The notes below the pieces were generated by a model. The model searched no databases. It worked only from the letters and a program-made list of their open reading frames with translations, and was not told where the DNA came from. A program made the translations under genes and the position numbers. From JASHPR01 sp963808705 (lineage in GTDB: Bacteria; Actinomycetota; Actinomycetes; Streptosporangiales; Streptosporangiaceae), in the NCBI GenBank assembly GCA_963808705.1, contig CAWEHB010000010.1:1-64000 (forward strand): DNA of 64,000 bases, written 5' to 3'. This document shows, one piece after another, positions 34,331 through 42,748 of this stretch. Positions within the stretch are counted from its first letter, which is position 1. Each line of letters opens with the position of its first letter.

Positions 34331-35697
34331 CGGGCGATGAAGCGGCGGGTCTTGCCGGTCTGCGGATGGCGGGCGATACCGGCCACCTCGTATACGTGCA
34401 CGTGCGGCTCGCGAAGGCCCGCGGCGTGCAGGCTGTGCCGGAGCGAGGACGCCAGCGCGGCATGGTCCATGGTGCCGTCGGCGACGACCGCGGTGTCGAT
34501 GCCGTGATCGGTCTGGCGGACCTGGTACTCGATGACGCCTGGCGTCTTGACCATGACTGTGCGTATCACGAGCGGGTCGATGGTGACGGTACCGTAGCGG
34601 AATATCTCATCGGCGCGTCCTTCGACGGCGGCGTGCAGGTACGGGTCACCGTCGGCGGGGTGGCGGATGAAGCGGTCGGTGAGCTCGTAGCGGATCAGCG
34701 GCTGGGTGTGGTTGTGCAGGTTGGTCACCAGCACCTTGGCCGATGCCGTGCCGTCGGGGACGGGCTGGTTGCGGGCGTCGACGAGCTCGACGAGGCACAT
34801 GTCGGTGGCGAATCGCATCACTGCGTCTCCTGGCCGGGTGTGGCCGGCCAGCCCCTCGGTCGAGACGAAACCGCTGACCGGCGGTACCCCGAACGCGCCG
34901 CGGATCGCGTTACGGCCTTCGCCGGTCAGCAGCTCACTGATCGCGGTGATCGCGTGCGGGGAGATCCGCAGGCGGCCAGCGTGCTGCTCGCCGGCCAGCA
35001 GGACGAGCGTGGAGGTGTGCGCGAGCAGCACCGCCGGCGACGCATCGTTCAGCCGCCGCACGATCTCACCGATCGGCAGCGTCGCCGGGACGGAGGTCAT
35101 CTGTACCGGGTAACCGCGGGCGGCAGCGGCGGCAAAGCCGCTGGAGTGGACCGGCGAGGCGGCGGCGACGATGGTGACCGGCAGGCCGCCGGGCGGCGGC
35201 CCGCCGGCCGCGAACACCCTGGCCATGGCCGGCCGCAGGACGGACGCGGCGAATTCGGTGTATTCCTCGGCCGTCTGGACGAACACCCCGCGTACGCCCG
35301 AGCTGCCGCCCGAGGCCAGGCAGACGTACCGGCCGTCGAGCAGGCCCGGCTCATCGGCGCACGCCGCCAGCTGCTGCTCGGCCCGGGCGCGCGTCACGGC
35401 GCGGTCGGTGAGCAGCTCGTCGAAGCTCGCCATCATCTGCTGCTTGGTCATCACCGGCAGCTCGGCCAGCTGGCCGGGCTCGAACCGGCCGGGGTCGATC
35501 CCGGCCAGGCGCCGGGCGTGGAACGCAGACCGCTCCAGCGCGCACGCCAGCAGCGCCCGCAGCTGCTCGCGCTGGTGGTCGGCCAGCTGCCGGGCATCCC
35601 AGCCCAGCCGGCCGACGTGCTCCGGCAGGCGGCTGGCCAGCTCCCGCCCGAAGCGCGCGCGCAGGGCGCTGAGGGTGCTATCAGTGATCGTGGTCAT
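34327..35697 (-). CDS. PaaK-like AMP-forming ligase
   Basis: 456 residues. The ATP-binding loop YVCLASGGSSGVRGVFVQTA corresponds to the Ser/Gly-rich P-loop of phenylacetate-CoA ligases. VSGFVSTEGLAGH follows in the position of the Tyr/Glu motif, and a C-terminal subdomain has VEGRADEIFRYGTVTIDP and a final Lys in HPQTGKTRRF. It should activate an acid as acyl-AMP for CoA or other transfer; the acid is unknown. It starts in the overlap with the TetR gene (4 bases) and overlaps the SnoaL gene, giving one operon. Confidence 0.85.
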   Translation of the reverse strand: MTTITDSTLSALRARFGRELASRLPEHVGRLGWDARQLADHQREQLRALLACALERSAFHARRLAGIDPGRFEPGQLAELPVMTKQQMMASFDELLTDRAVTRARAEQQLAACADEPGLLDGRYVCLASGGSSGVRGVFVQTAEEYTEFAASVLRPAMARVFAAGGPPPGGLPVTIVAAASPVHSSGFAAAAARGYPVQMTSVPATLPIGEIVRRLNDASPAVLLAHTSTLVLLAGEQHAGRLRISPHAITAISELLTGEGRNAIRGAFGVPPVSGFVSTEGLAGHTRPGDAVMRFATDMCLVELVDARNQPVPDGTASAKVLVTNLHNHTQPLIRYELTDRFIRHPADGDPYLHAAVEGRADEIFRYGTVTIDPLVIRTVMVKTPGVIEYQVRQTDHGIDTAVVADGTMDHAALASSLRHSLHAAGLREPHVHVYEVAGIARHPQTGKTRRFIAR

Positions 35698-36332
35698 GAG
35701 TTTCCCTTCCCGCCGGGTACCGACACTGAGCTAGCCGGGCGCCCTGCGATGAGCCGTGCCAGCTGCACCGCCAGCAGAGCGGCCGGGGAGGAGCCCGGCT
35801 CGGCGGCCTGCTCGAGCCTGGCGCCGGCGCCGACCGCGACCAGCAGGCGCGCGAGGTCGGCCGGCGGCAGCGGCGGCGGCTCGCCGGCGCGCTGGTACAG
35901 GCCGGTGACCGCGCGCTCCATCCCGGCCAGGGTCTGCTGGTGGACGGCCGCGTACCGGCGACCTAGCTCAGGGTCACGCGCGGCAAGGACCCGGAACTCG
36001 ATGACCAGCAGCCCCCACTCCGGCTCCGCCCGGTCCACGCTGGCGGCGTGCTCCAGCAGCCGCGCGATGCCCTCGCCCCCGGCCAGGCCCTCAACCGCCC
36101 GCGTGTTGCCGTCCGCACGTTCGGCGATCCTCGCCTCCAGCAGCGCCAGGAACAGGTCCGCCTTGCCGCCGAACTGCGAATACACCACGCCGGTCGAAAA
36201 GCCTGCCGCGTCAGCGATCTGCTCCACCGAGGCGCCGTGATAGCCCCGCTGCACGAACACCCTGCGCGCGGCCGCCAGCAGCAGCGCGCGGTTGCGCTCA
36301 GACTGCTCCGCCCTGCTCAGCCGAGGTGACAT
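35694..36332 (-). CDS. TetR family regulator
   Basis: 212 residues. The DNA-binding domain is LLLAAARRVFVQRGYHGASV followed by EQIADAAGFSTGVVYSQFGG and KADLFLALL. The ligand domain is helical and unspecific. It is the first gene of the operon with the ligase and SnoaL genes. AT-rich palindromes begin 6 bases upstream of its start codon, so it almost certainly represses its own operon, with the acid substrate or product as plausible inducer (inference). Confidence 0.93.
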   Translation of the reverse strand: MSPRLSRAEQSERNRALLLAAARRVFVQRGYHGASVEQIADAAGFSTGVVYSQFGGKADLFLALLEARIAERADGNTRAVEGLAGGEGIARLLEHAASVDRAEPEWGLLVIEFRVLAARDPELGRRYAAVHQQTLAGMERAVTGLYQRAGEPPPLPPADLARLLVAVGAGARLEQAAEPGSSPAALLAVQLARLIAGRPASSVSVPGGKGNS

Positions 36333-36338
36333 AATGAT

Positions 36339-36360
36339 GTTATTATAATAACGTTATTAT
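36339..36360. promoter_or_regulatory. TetR operator: overlapping AT palindromes
   Basis: Two overlapping perfect palindromes, GTTATTATAATAAC (36339-36352) and ATAATAACGTTATTAT (36345-36360), form three alternating copies of GTTATTAT. They sit just upstream of the TetR start in otherwise GC-rich DNA. This is a strong candidate operator able to bind two TetR dimers. Confidence 0.85.
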
Positions 36361-36797
36361 CCTGATGTCAACGCGCTCAGCCAGCCGCGCCGGCGCAGCG
36401 GCGGTCTGCGGATCGAGCCCAGGCACCAGCCCCAATGCCACCCGAGACATATTCACCGTTTTTGCGCATCTCAACTGGCAGAGTCCGAGGTCGCCGAGGC
36501 GGTACCTAACGGCGGCTCGGCGAGCGTTCTCCCTGACTTTCCCTGTCACACAGCGTGATGCTTTCGATCGACGTAGCCCGAGGCCGACTTCGGACTGGGC
36601 CAGTGTGAGCGCCTGGTCTCCTGTGCCAGAGATGTTGAGGCATTGCCAGCGCGCCTGAGGCATCGGGCGGAGTGGTGTCACCAGGTTGAGGCACAGGTGA
36701 TCAAGGTCGATCGCTCGGCCCGCGCGACCATCCGCGCCGGGACTGTGTCATACCTCTTCCCGGACCGGGGCGTGACCTCTTAACCGGCGGCCTTCTG
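36361..36797. other. Intergenic, no gene seen
   Basis: No frame with actinobacterial codon bias or a recognisable protein was found between the TetR operator and the DUF4386 remnant. The base composition is less GC-rich than neighbouring genes. It probably holds the end of a degraded segment. Confidence 0.5.
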
Positions 36798-37587
36798 TTA
36801 ACCGGCGACCTTCTGGCCGCGCCCGCCGGCCGCGGCGTGACCCGCCGATTCGGCTCCCGCCGGGATGGCAGCCCGGTTTGCGAGCTGCGTCCACCGTTGA
36901 CCGTCGACTCCCCTCACGAGCAGCCACAGCATGAGCGAAACCTCGGCCACGGAACCCAGGATCTCAAGCTCAACGGAGAGGTGTTTCACCACCGGCGGCG
37001 ACAGGAAGGTCAGCCAGCCCACGCCGGCCAGCGCGATCAGCACGCCGATGACGCGCGGCAAGAACGTCGACCGGATGATGAGATAGCCGAGAAGGAGCTG
37101 AAAGCAGCCGAAGAAGATCAGGGCGACGCGGCCGGCCTCATCGCCCAGGTTGAGGAACATCAGCGCCATCGCCTGCCGCTGGCCAGTACCGAACACGCCC
37201 AAGTACAGGCTGCCGCCCAGGACGGTCAGCGGAGCGAGCTGGAAGAGGCTGCCTGGCCGCCGTGGTCGCGCAGCCGACCAGGCTGAAGAACGCCGCCAGC
37301 AAGGAGAGGATTCTGCTCACCGGCTTAAACAACGCGTAGAACAGGCCGGCCAGGGCGACGTAGCACGCGGTCGAGAACAGGCCCACGACCACGCCCAGCT
37401 CATACCACCCCTTGTTCGCCACGATCTTCCTCGTCACCGCGGCGGCGTCGCCCGGCAACCCGACCGGGCCACCACCGATGCGAGGTGGCAGGAGCGCACT
37501 GAGTACCGCGGTGACGAAGAACAGGAAGTAGACGGCCCCAGTGATCCTGGCCCTGGCGCGTGGTGACGCGTCATCGATGCGTGTCAC
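36798..37587 (-). pseudogene. DUF4386 membrane protein, frameshifted
   Basis: The N-terminal frame (MTRIDDASPRARARITGAVY, FLFFVTAVLSALLPP ... YALFKPVSRILSLLAAFFSL) ends near 37258. The continuation lies in another frame (LGVFGTGQRQAMALMFLNLG ... LPRVIGVLIALAGVGWLTFL). Joined, it is a protein of about 260 residues with six membrane segments, of the DUF4386 family of unknown function. A single indel separates the halves. It is the rightmost gene of the A-E bounded segment. Confidence 0.8.
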
Positions 37588-38263
37588 CGCTGGCCACCGA
37601 CCGTCAGCACAGCTCCCCCGGGGACGAGCTCGGGCGCTTCCATTACCCCAGCCTGACGGAACGCCGGTCGCTTGTCGCTGGCCGATGGACCCCGGCCGAA
37701 CGGGACTTTGGTCCTGCCGGCATCGATTCCCACGTCATGCAACCCGGCTCAGACCGCCAGCTTGCCTGAGGTCAAGTGGCATATCCAGAGGCATGATCTG
37801 CCACTCCATCAGCGGCAGAGCAGATCACGGCGCTAACCACACCTCAGGTCGCCCGGCACAGGACACCTGGGAGCCCTGGGCCGGCAGTCGGCAGGCAGGC
37901 TCAATAGTGCTTTAGTTGCAATCTCGGGAACTCCACTCCGCGACGCCGATCACGAGTCTTCGCGTCGGTCTTCACGCTCCCCGGGCGGATAGTCCACCTC
38001 CTAGCGCCCGGTCCGGGCGGCCTGGCACCAAGCAGCTCGTCTGGTCTGGGTCGGATAAGGAGCCCTTACGGCGGGCGCTCTGTCCACCGTTGCCCTATCC
38101 GCCGACCCGAACACCGACGCCATTGCCCGATGATGGCGTGAGCATGCCGTGGATCGTGACGCTCGAGCTACCGCCCCAGCACGCGGCGGCGACCGGTAGT
38201 CGGCGATGACCTGGCGCAGGGCGGCGGAATGCCGTCTTGGTGGCCTCGTGGGACGATGTGGCC
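37588..38263. other. Intergenic region containing repeat E and its conserved flank
   Basis: No protein gene is supported. From 37899 to about 38110 it contains repeat copy E plus a right flank similar to the right flank of copy C (44016 to about 44175). Both begin CTCCACTCC and share CACGAGTCT and a later GGCGGGCGCT. The rest has no recognisable feature. Confidence 0.6.
37899..37930 (-). repeat. Dispersed terminal repeat, copy E (inverted relative to A)
   Basis: Read on the minus strand it begins TTCCCGAGATTGCAAC and continues TAAAGCACTATTGAGC. It is the inverted partner of copy A, and the pair could be terminal inverted repeats of a 5.0-kb element. Confidence 0.78.
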
Positions 38264-38838
38264 ATGGCCGGAAGAAGAGGCCCGGAGACCGACATCGACG
38301 AGGTACTGATAGGCCGCCTTCTCGAAGAGCAGGCTCCTCACCTTGCCGGCCTGCGTGCGATGAAGGTGACAGACGGGCTGGACAACACCGTGTGGCGGCT
38401 CGGCGACGTGCTGGCGATCCGGATCACTCGGCGCGCGGTCGCGGTCGATCTTCACCGGCACGAGCAGCGCTGGCTTCCGGTCCTGGCGCCTGGACTTCCG
38501 CTGCCGGTTCCGGCGCCGGTGATCGCCGGCGTTCCAAGCGCCCGGTTCCCCTGGCCCTGGAGTGTCGTTCCGTGGTTCGAGGGCGACGTTGCTGCCCTGG
38601 CGCCCCCGCTCCCGCGAGAAGCGCGAGCGCTTGGCGCCTTTCTGGCGGCCCTGCACGTGCCGGCGCCCGAAGACGTTGTGCCCAATCCCGCCCGCGGTGG
38701 TCCCCTCGCGTCGCGTCAAGCGTCCGTGACGATGTGGGCTGAACAGCCATTGACGAGCGGGGACGAGCCTTTGATTGCCGAAGCAGCAGGTCTGTTCAAC
38801 GCCGGGCTCCTGGCAGCGACCGCGACCGAGCGAGTCTG
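38264..38838 (+). pseudogene. Aminoglycoside phosphotransferase-fold protein, 3'-truncated
   Basis: About 190 residues of an APH-type kinase N-lobe: GLRAMKVTDGLDNTVWRLGD, VLAIRITRRAVAVDLHRHEQ (with the ATP-binding side), LPVPAPVIAG and WSVVPWFEGDVAAL. The sequence stops making sense at VW near 38836, just where the catalytic HGD would be expected in relatives, and an IS3 orfA fragment begins there. The kinase is therefore dead. The start at ATG 38264 is preferred to TTG 38237. Confidence 0.82.
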
Positions 38839-39006
38839 GGCAACTGGATCGCCCGGGACCGTGTCGAGCGCGGGGAGGCCGAGGGGCTGAGCCGTGACGA
38901 GCGGGCCGAGCTGGCGCAGCTGCGCCGCGAGGTGGAAGAGCTCCGGATGGAGCGCGATGTCCTCAAGCGCGGGGTGGTCTTCTGGGTGAAGGAGGCGACG
39001 CGTTGA
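38836..39006 (+). pseudogene. IS3 orfA C-terminal fragment
   Basis: Frame LGNWIARDRVERGEAEGLSR, DERAELAQLRREVEELRMER, DVLKRGVVFWVKEATR matches the leucine-zipper end of IS3 OrfA proteins. The N-terminal helix-turn-helix is gone. Its stop overlaps the orfB start (TTGA). Confidence 0.88.
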
Positions 39007-39884
39007 GCCGGGCCGCGTTCATCGCCGACCAGAAGGCCAGCTACCGCGTGCCATACGCGGTGTCCTGCCGGGCTCTGGGCGTGAGCGAGTCATGGTTCTT
39101 CAAGTGGCATGACCGGCCGCCCACCGCGGCTGAGCAGCGCCGCAACGAGGTGGACGCCGCGGTCGCGGCCGTGTTCGGGGCGTCGAAGGGCACGTACGGC
39201 TCGCCGCGCATTCACGCTGGCCTGGTCGCGGCTGGGTGGCGCATCAGCGAGAAGACGATCGCGAAGTCGATAGCCCGCCAGGGCCTGGCGGGCCGGGCCA
39301 AGAAGCGCCGGAAGGGATTGACCAGGCCGGATGAGAGGAAGCGGCCATTCGACGACCTGCTGAAACGCGATTTCACCGCGCCCGCGCCGAACCTGAAATG
39401 GTGCGGCGATATCACGGAGATACCCACCGACGAGGGAAAGCTCTATCTCGCTACCGCCCTGGACCTGTTCTCGCGGCGGCTGCTGGGGTACGCCACCAGC
39501 GCCCACCCGGACGCTGTTCTCGCTGGCCAGGCGATCAAGATGGCGGTCGCGGCACGCGGCGGGAGCGTCGCGGGGGTGATCTTCCACACCGACCGCGGGT
39601 CCACTTACACCGCCGATGATTTCGCTAGCCTGTGCGCGAAGCTCGAGATTACCCAGTCGATGGGCCGGGTCGGTTCATGTTTCGACAACGCCGCCGCGGA
39701 ATCGTTCTTCTCGACCCTGGAATGGGAGGTACTGTCGCGCCATCACTTTAGCACCCGTGCTGAGGCGAGGGAGGTAGTCACCCGCTGGGTCTGTGATTTC
39801 TACAACAAAACCAGACTGCATAGTTCCTGCGGAATGAAATCGCCAATAGACTACGAGAATTCCGCTACAATGGAGGCAGCATAG
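39003..39884 (+). CDS. IS3-family transposase orfB
   Basis: 293 residues from TTG at 39003. The integrase core has the DDE triad: first Asp in LKWCGDITEIPTDEGKLYLA, second in FHTDRGSTYTADDF, and Glu in NAAAESFFSTLEWE. The N-terminal helical part reads YGSPRIHAGLVAAGWRISEK. It is normally made as a frameshifted OrfAB fusion, but since orfA is truncated only OrfB could be produced. Confidence 0.95.
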   Translation: MSRAAFIADQKASYRVPYAVSCRALGVSESWFFKWHDRPPTAAEQRRNEVDAAVAAVFGASKGTYGSPRIHAGLVAAGWRISEKTIAKSIARQGLAGRAKKRRKGLTRPDERKRPFDDLLKRDFTAPAPNLKWCGDITEIPTDEGKLYLATALDLFSRRLLGYATSAHPDAVLAGQAIKMAVAARGGSVAGVIFHTDRGSTYTADDFASLCAKLEITQSMGRVGSCFDNAAAESFFSTLEWEVLSRHHFSTRAEAREVVTRWVCDFYNKTRLHSSCGMKSPIDYENSATMEAA

Positions 39885-39964
39885 GGAGTCCTCCACGGTT
39901 CGGGGGGAACCTCAGAGGCGCTTCATGTACTCGTTTCTTCGGTGGTGGGTTCGGCGGTCTTATA

Positions 39965-40948
39965 GTGAGTGCTGAGGTGGCTGAGATGGATGCTGGCGGG
40001 GTGCGGGTAGCGGTTGTGCAGGAACCCCCGGTGCTGCTCGACCGGGCGGCGACGCTGGCAGCGGCGGTCGGCCATCTCCATGATGCCGCCGATGGCGGGG
40101 CACGGCTGGTGGTGTTCCCTGAGGCGTACGTGCCCGGCTACCCGGTGTGGATCTGGCGGCTTCGGCCCGAGGCGGACTATGAGCTGACGAGCACGATTCA
40201 CCGGGAGCTGCTGGCCAACAGCGTCGACCTGGTTGCGGACGCGCTGCGGCCGCTCCGCGATGCGGCGGCGGAGCGGGGTGTGGTGGTGGTGTGCGGGATT
40301 CACGAGCGGGAGGGTGAGTTCAGCCGGGCGACGCTGTACAACACGCTGGTCACGATCGGGGCCGACGGCACGATCGTGAATAGGCACCGCAAGCTGATGC
40401 CGACCAATCCCGAGCGGATGGTGTGGGGGCAAGGTGACGCCAGCGGTCTGCGGGTCACCGACACCGCGGCCGGCCGGGTAGGGTCACTGATCTGCTGGGA
40501 GAACTACATGCCGCTGGCCCGGTATGCGCTGTACGCCGACGGGGTCGAGACCTACGTGGCGGCCACCTGGGACGAAGGCGACACCTGGAACGCGACGATG
40601 CGCCACATCGCGGCGGAGGGCCGCTGCTGGGTGATCGGCGCGGGCTGCTCGCTCCGCGCCTGCGACGTGCCCGCCGCGTTTCCCGGCCGCGAGCAGTTGT
40701 TTCCCGACCAGGACGAGTGGCTGAACCCAGGCGATTCCGTCGTCGTTGCACCTGGCGGCGAGATCGTTGCCGGCCCGCTCCACCAAGAGCACGGGCTGTT
40801 GTTCGCCGACGTCGAACCGGCGCGCGTCGCGGCCGCGCACCGTACCCTCGACGTCGCCGGCCACTACAGCCGTAACGACATCTTCCATCTGACCATCAAC
40901 CGCACCGTCAGCCGGCCCGTGATCTACCAGCCAACCCAGCAGCTATGA
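39965..40948 (+). CDS. Nitrilase
   Basis: 327 residues from GTG at 39965 (ATG at 39986 is an alternative). The catalytic triad of the nitrilase superfamily is visible: Glu in VVFPEAYVPGYPVW, Lys in VNRHRKLMPTNPERMVWGQG, and the nucleophile Cys in VGSLICWENYMPLARY. The length and these motifs fit aliphatic or aromatic nitrilases that convert nitriles to acids and ammonia. It stands alone on its strand near a SARP regulator and a rhodanese. Confidence 0.94.
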   Translation: MSAEVAEMDAGGVRVAVVQEPPVLLDRAATLAAAVGHLHDAADGGARLVVFPEAYVPGYPVWIWRLRPEADYELTSTIHRELLANSVDLVADALRPLRDAAAERGVVVVCGIHEREGEFSRATLYNTLVTIGADGTIVNRHRKLMPTNPERMVWGQGDASGLRVTDTAAGRVGSLICWENYMPLARYALYADGVETYVAATWDEGDTWNATMRHIAAEGRCWVIGAGCSLRACDVPAAFPGREQLFPDQDEWLNPGDSVVVAPGGEIVAGPLHQEHGLLFADVEPARVAAAHRTLDVAGHYSRNDIFHLTINRTVSRPVIYQPTQQL

Positions 40949-41210
40949 GCTGGCCTTACGACCCATGAGCTCATGGTTCCAAGTTCATCGCCGCGAGAAG
41001 CCCGGCGGTCACGCACCCACATCGCCGCGATGATGGCCCTTCGGCAGCCTATTCACCGAGCGTGATGAGAGCCTCCGGTTGGCCGCGCGCAAACCCGCCG
41101 TTCTGCAGCGCAAGGGCTGGTAACCAGTTGGCAACTGAAACAGCGCATATCGGGGTGATCTGGCTGGCGGTGGTGCGCGCCGCACCACCCGGGGGGGTCC
41201 TGCGCATCGT

Positions 41211-41969
41211 TCAGGTTGCGGCGAGGAGCCGCTGGTAGAGCTGGCGGGTGGCTGGGCTGGGTGAGACGCCGAGCTGGTCGCGCAGGCACTCGCTGAGCTG
41301 GCCGTAAACGCCGAGGGCTTCGGCCAGGTTGTCCTGGGCGGCGAGGGCCTGCATGAGGTAGCGGTAGCCGCTTTCCCGCAACGGAGCCAGGCGGGTGAGC
41401 TGCCGGCCGGCCCGGACCGCGCCGGCGAGTTCGGTTCCGCCGAGGCCCAGCCCGGCGGCGGCGTAGCATTCCAGGGCGCGCAGGCGGAGTTCGGTCAGCT
41501 GGTGGCGGATCTGGTCGATCCAGGGGGCGTCTTCGCCGGGAAGGAAGTCGCGCTCGGCCACGAATAGCGCGGTGAGCGCTGGCCCCCACGCTCGCGCCCA
41601 GTCCTGCTGGGCGACCGAGGATTCGGCCCGGTGGATGGCCTCGGCGGCGGCTTCCAGGTCGACCCAGGCATCGGGCAGGCACAGCCGGATCGTGGAGCGC
41701 CCGTCCACGGTGCCGGCGCCGAAGACCCGGCGCAACTTGGACAGCAGCGGGTTGAGCCGGGCATCGACCGCGGCTGGGTCGGGTTCGCGCCACAGGGCCT
41801 CGGCCAGCTCGTCGCGCGGCACGTGGCGGTGGCGGTTGACGACCAGGTAGGTGAACAGCAGCCGGCCCTGGCGGCCGGGCAGCCCGGCGTCCAGCCGCTG
41901 GCCGTCGCGCTCGATGGCCAGCGCCCCGCAGATCTGGATCCGCACCGGGCGCGGGGACGCCAAGGTCAC
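41211..41969 (-). CDS. SARP-type transcriptional regulator (BTAD domain)
   Basis: 252 residues from GTG at 41969; earlier starts would overlap the divergent DUF1059 gene. An N-terminal OmpR-like winged helix (VRIQICGALAIERDGQRLDA, GRQGRLLFTYLVVNRHRHVP, RDELAEALW) is followed by a bacterial transcriptional activation domain with TPR-like helices (DLEAAAEAIHRAESSVAQQD, ELRLRALECYAAAGLGLGG). SARPs usually activate secondary metabolism genes. No biosynthetic cluster is evident beside it, so its targets are unclear. Confidence 0.92.
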   Translation of the reverse strand: MTLASPRPVRIQICGALAIERDGQRLDAGLPGRQGRLLFTYLVVNRHRHVPRDELAEALWREPDPAAVDARLNPLLSKLRRVFGAGTVDGRSTIRLCLPDAWVDLEAAAEAIHRAESSVAQQDWARAWGPALTALFVAERDFLPGEDAPWIDQIRHQLTELRLRALECYAAAGLGLGGTELAGAVRAGRQLTRLAPLRESGYRYLMQALAAQDNLAEALGVYGQLSECLRDQLGVSPSPATRQLYQRLLAAT

Positions 41970-42017
41970 GCCAACATCTTGGCAATATGCTGCGGTTAGA
42001 GCTAGGTGGGAGGCGCG

Positions 42018-42176
42018 ATGGCGAAGCTGATCCGGTGCGAGTGCGGGTTCGTGGCCCGCGGCGATAGCGATGACCAGGTGGTCGGGGTGATCCGGGGGCA
42101 CATGGCCAGCGACCATCCGGCCCTGCTGGCCACAGTCAGCCGGGAGGACCTGCTCAGCTGGATCCAGGCCGAATAG
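42018..42176 (+). CDS. DUF1059 small protein
   Basis: 52 residues, MAKLIRCECGFVARGDSDDQ ... ending LLSWIQAE, from ATG at 42018 with a GGGAGG site. The CxCGF start and the later Asp/His stretch (HMASDHP) fit the DUF1059 family of small, possibly metal-binding proteins of unknown function. It is divergent from the SARP gene with 48 bases between starts. Confidence 0.85.
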   Translation: MAKLIRCECGFVARGDSDDQVVGVIRGHMASDHPALLATVSREDLLSWIQAE

Positions 42177-42375
42177 CCGGCTTGGACCCCCTGAAGGGGC
42201 GCCAGCGCAAGGAGCCCCGGCCCGATACCGATGATCAGCCTGAGTTCATTGCCGCGCTGACGCCCGGGCGGCCGGCCCGGACTGCGGTTGGCGGCCGCGG
42301 ATCACGCATAACGAAGCAGCCGGCCTTGTCACCGGCACAGGAGAGCTTCCGGGCCGCGATGAGCATCAGTGTCGC

Positions 42376-42675
42376 TCAGGAGAACTCGTCGACTCGCCGC
42401 ACGTCGAGATTACGGAACACCGGCGGGCCGTCGCAGAGCCTGGCAAGCTTCTCGGCGAACTCACCCGTCTCCGGGAGGCCGGAGTTGGCCATGGCTTCTT
42501 GGTAGGAAGGGAACTCCACGATCTGGACGTAGGTGCTGGGCCGGTCGCGGTCAGCGGTGAGGGTGGAGCGATATGCGGTGCGCCGGCCTTCGGTTTTTGC
42601 GGACCACTCCTCCACCAGCTCCTGTATCTCCTCCGGGCGGGTAGTGGTGACCTCGATGATCTGGATGAACGCCAT
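42376..42675 (-). CDS. Small dimeric alpha-beta barrel-like protein
   Basis: 99 residues, MAFIQIIEVTTTRPEEIQEL ... YVQIVEFPSYQEAMANS. The beta-alpha-beta pattern, the length and the repeated strand motif suggest the ferredoxin-like dimeric alpha-beta barrel fold (antibiotic-biosynthesis-monooxygenase or EthD-like). No catalytic residue can be assigned. It is downstream of, and on the same strand as, the rhodanese gene at 42749. Confidence 0.75.
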   Translation of the reverse strand: MAFIQIIEVTTTRPEEIQELVEEWSAKTEGRRTAYRSTLTADRDRPSTYVQIVEFPSYQEAMANSGLPETGEFAEKLARLCDGPPVFRNLDVRRVDEFS

Positions 42676-42748
42676 GGCTTCTCCTCAGGATGCTTGATGC
42701 GTCAGATGGCGGTTACTGCCGCCGGATTCCCCTGCGCGGCGGGATCGC

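Larger units (their letters stand above)
38836..39905 (+). mobile_element. IS3-family element, left-truncated
   Basis: It contains the 3' part of orfA and a full orfB. The left end with its inverted repeat is missing, and the element is fused to the phosphotransferase gene. The right end probably lies near CCACGGTTCG at 39895-39904; no left terminal repeat remains to confirm it. The element can no longer move by itself. Confidence 0.8.
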
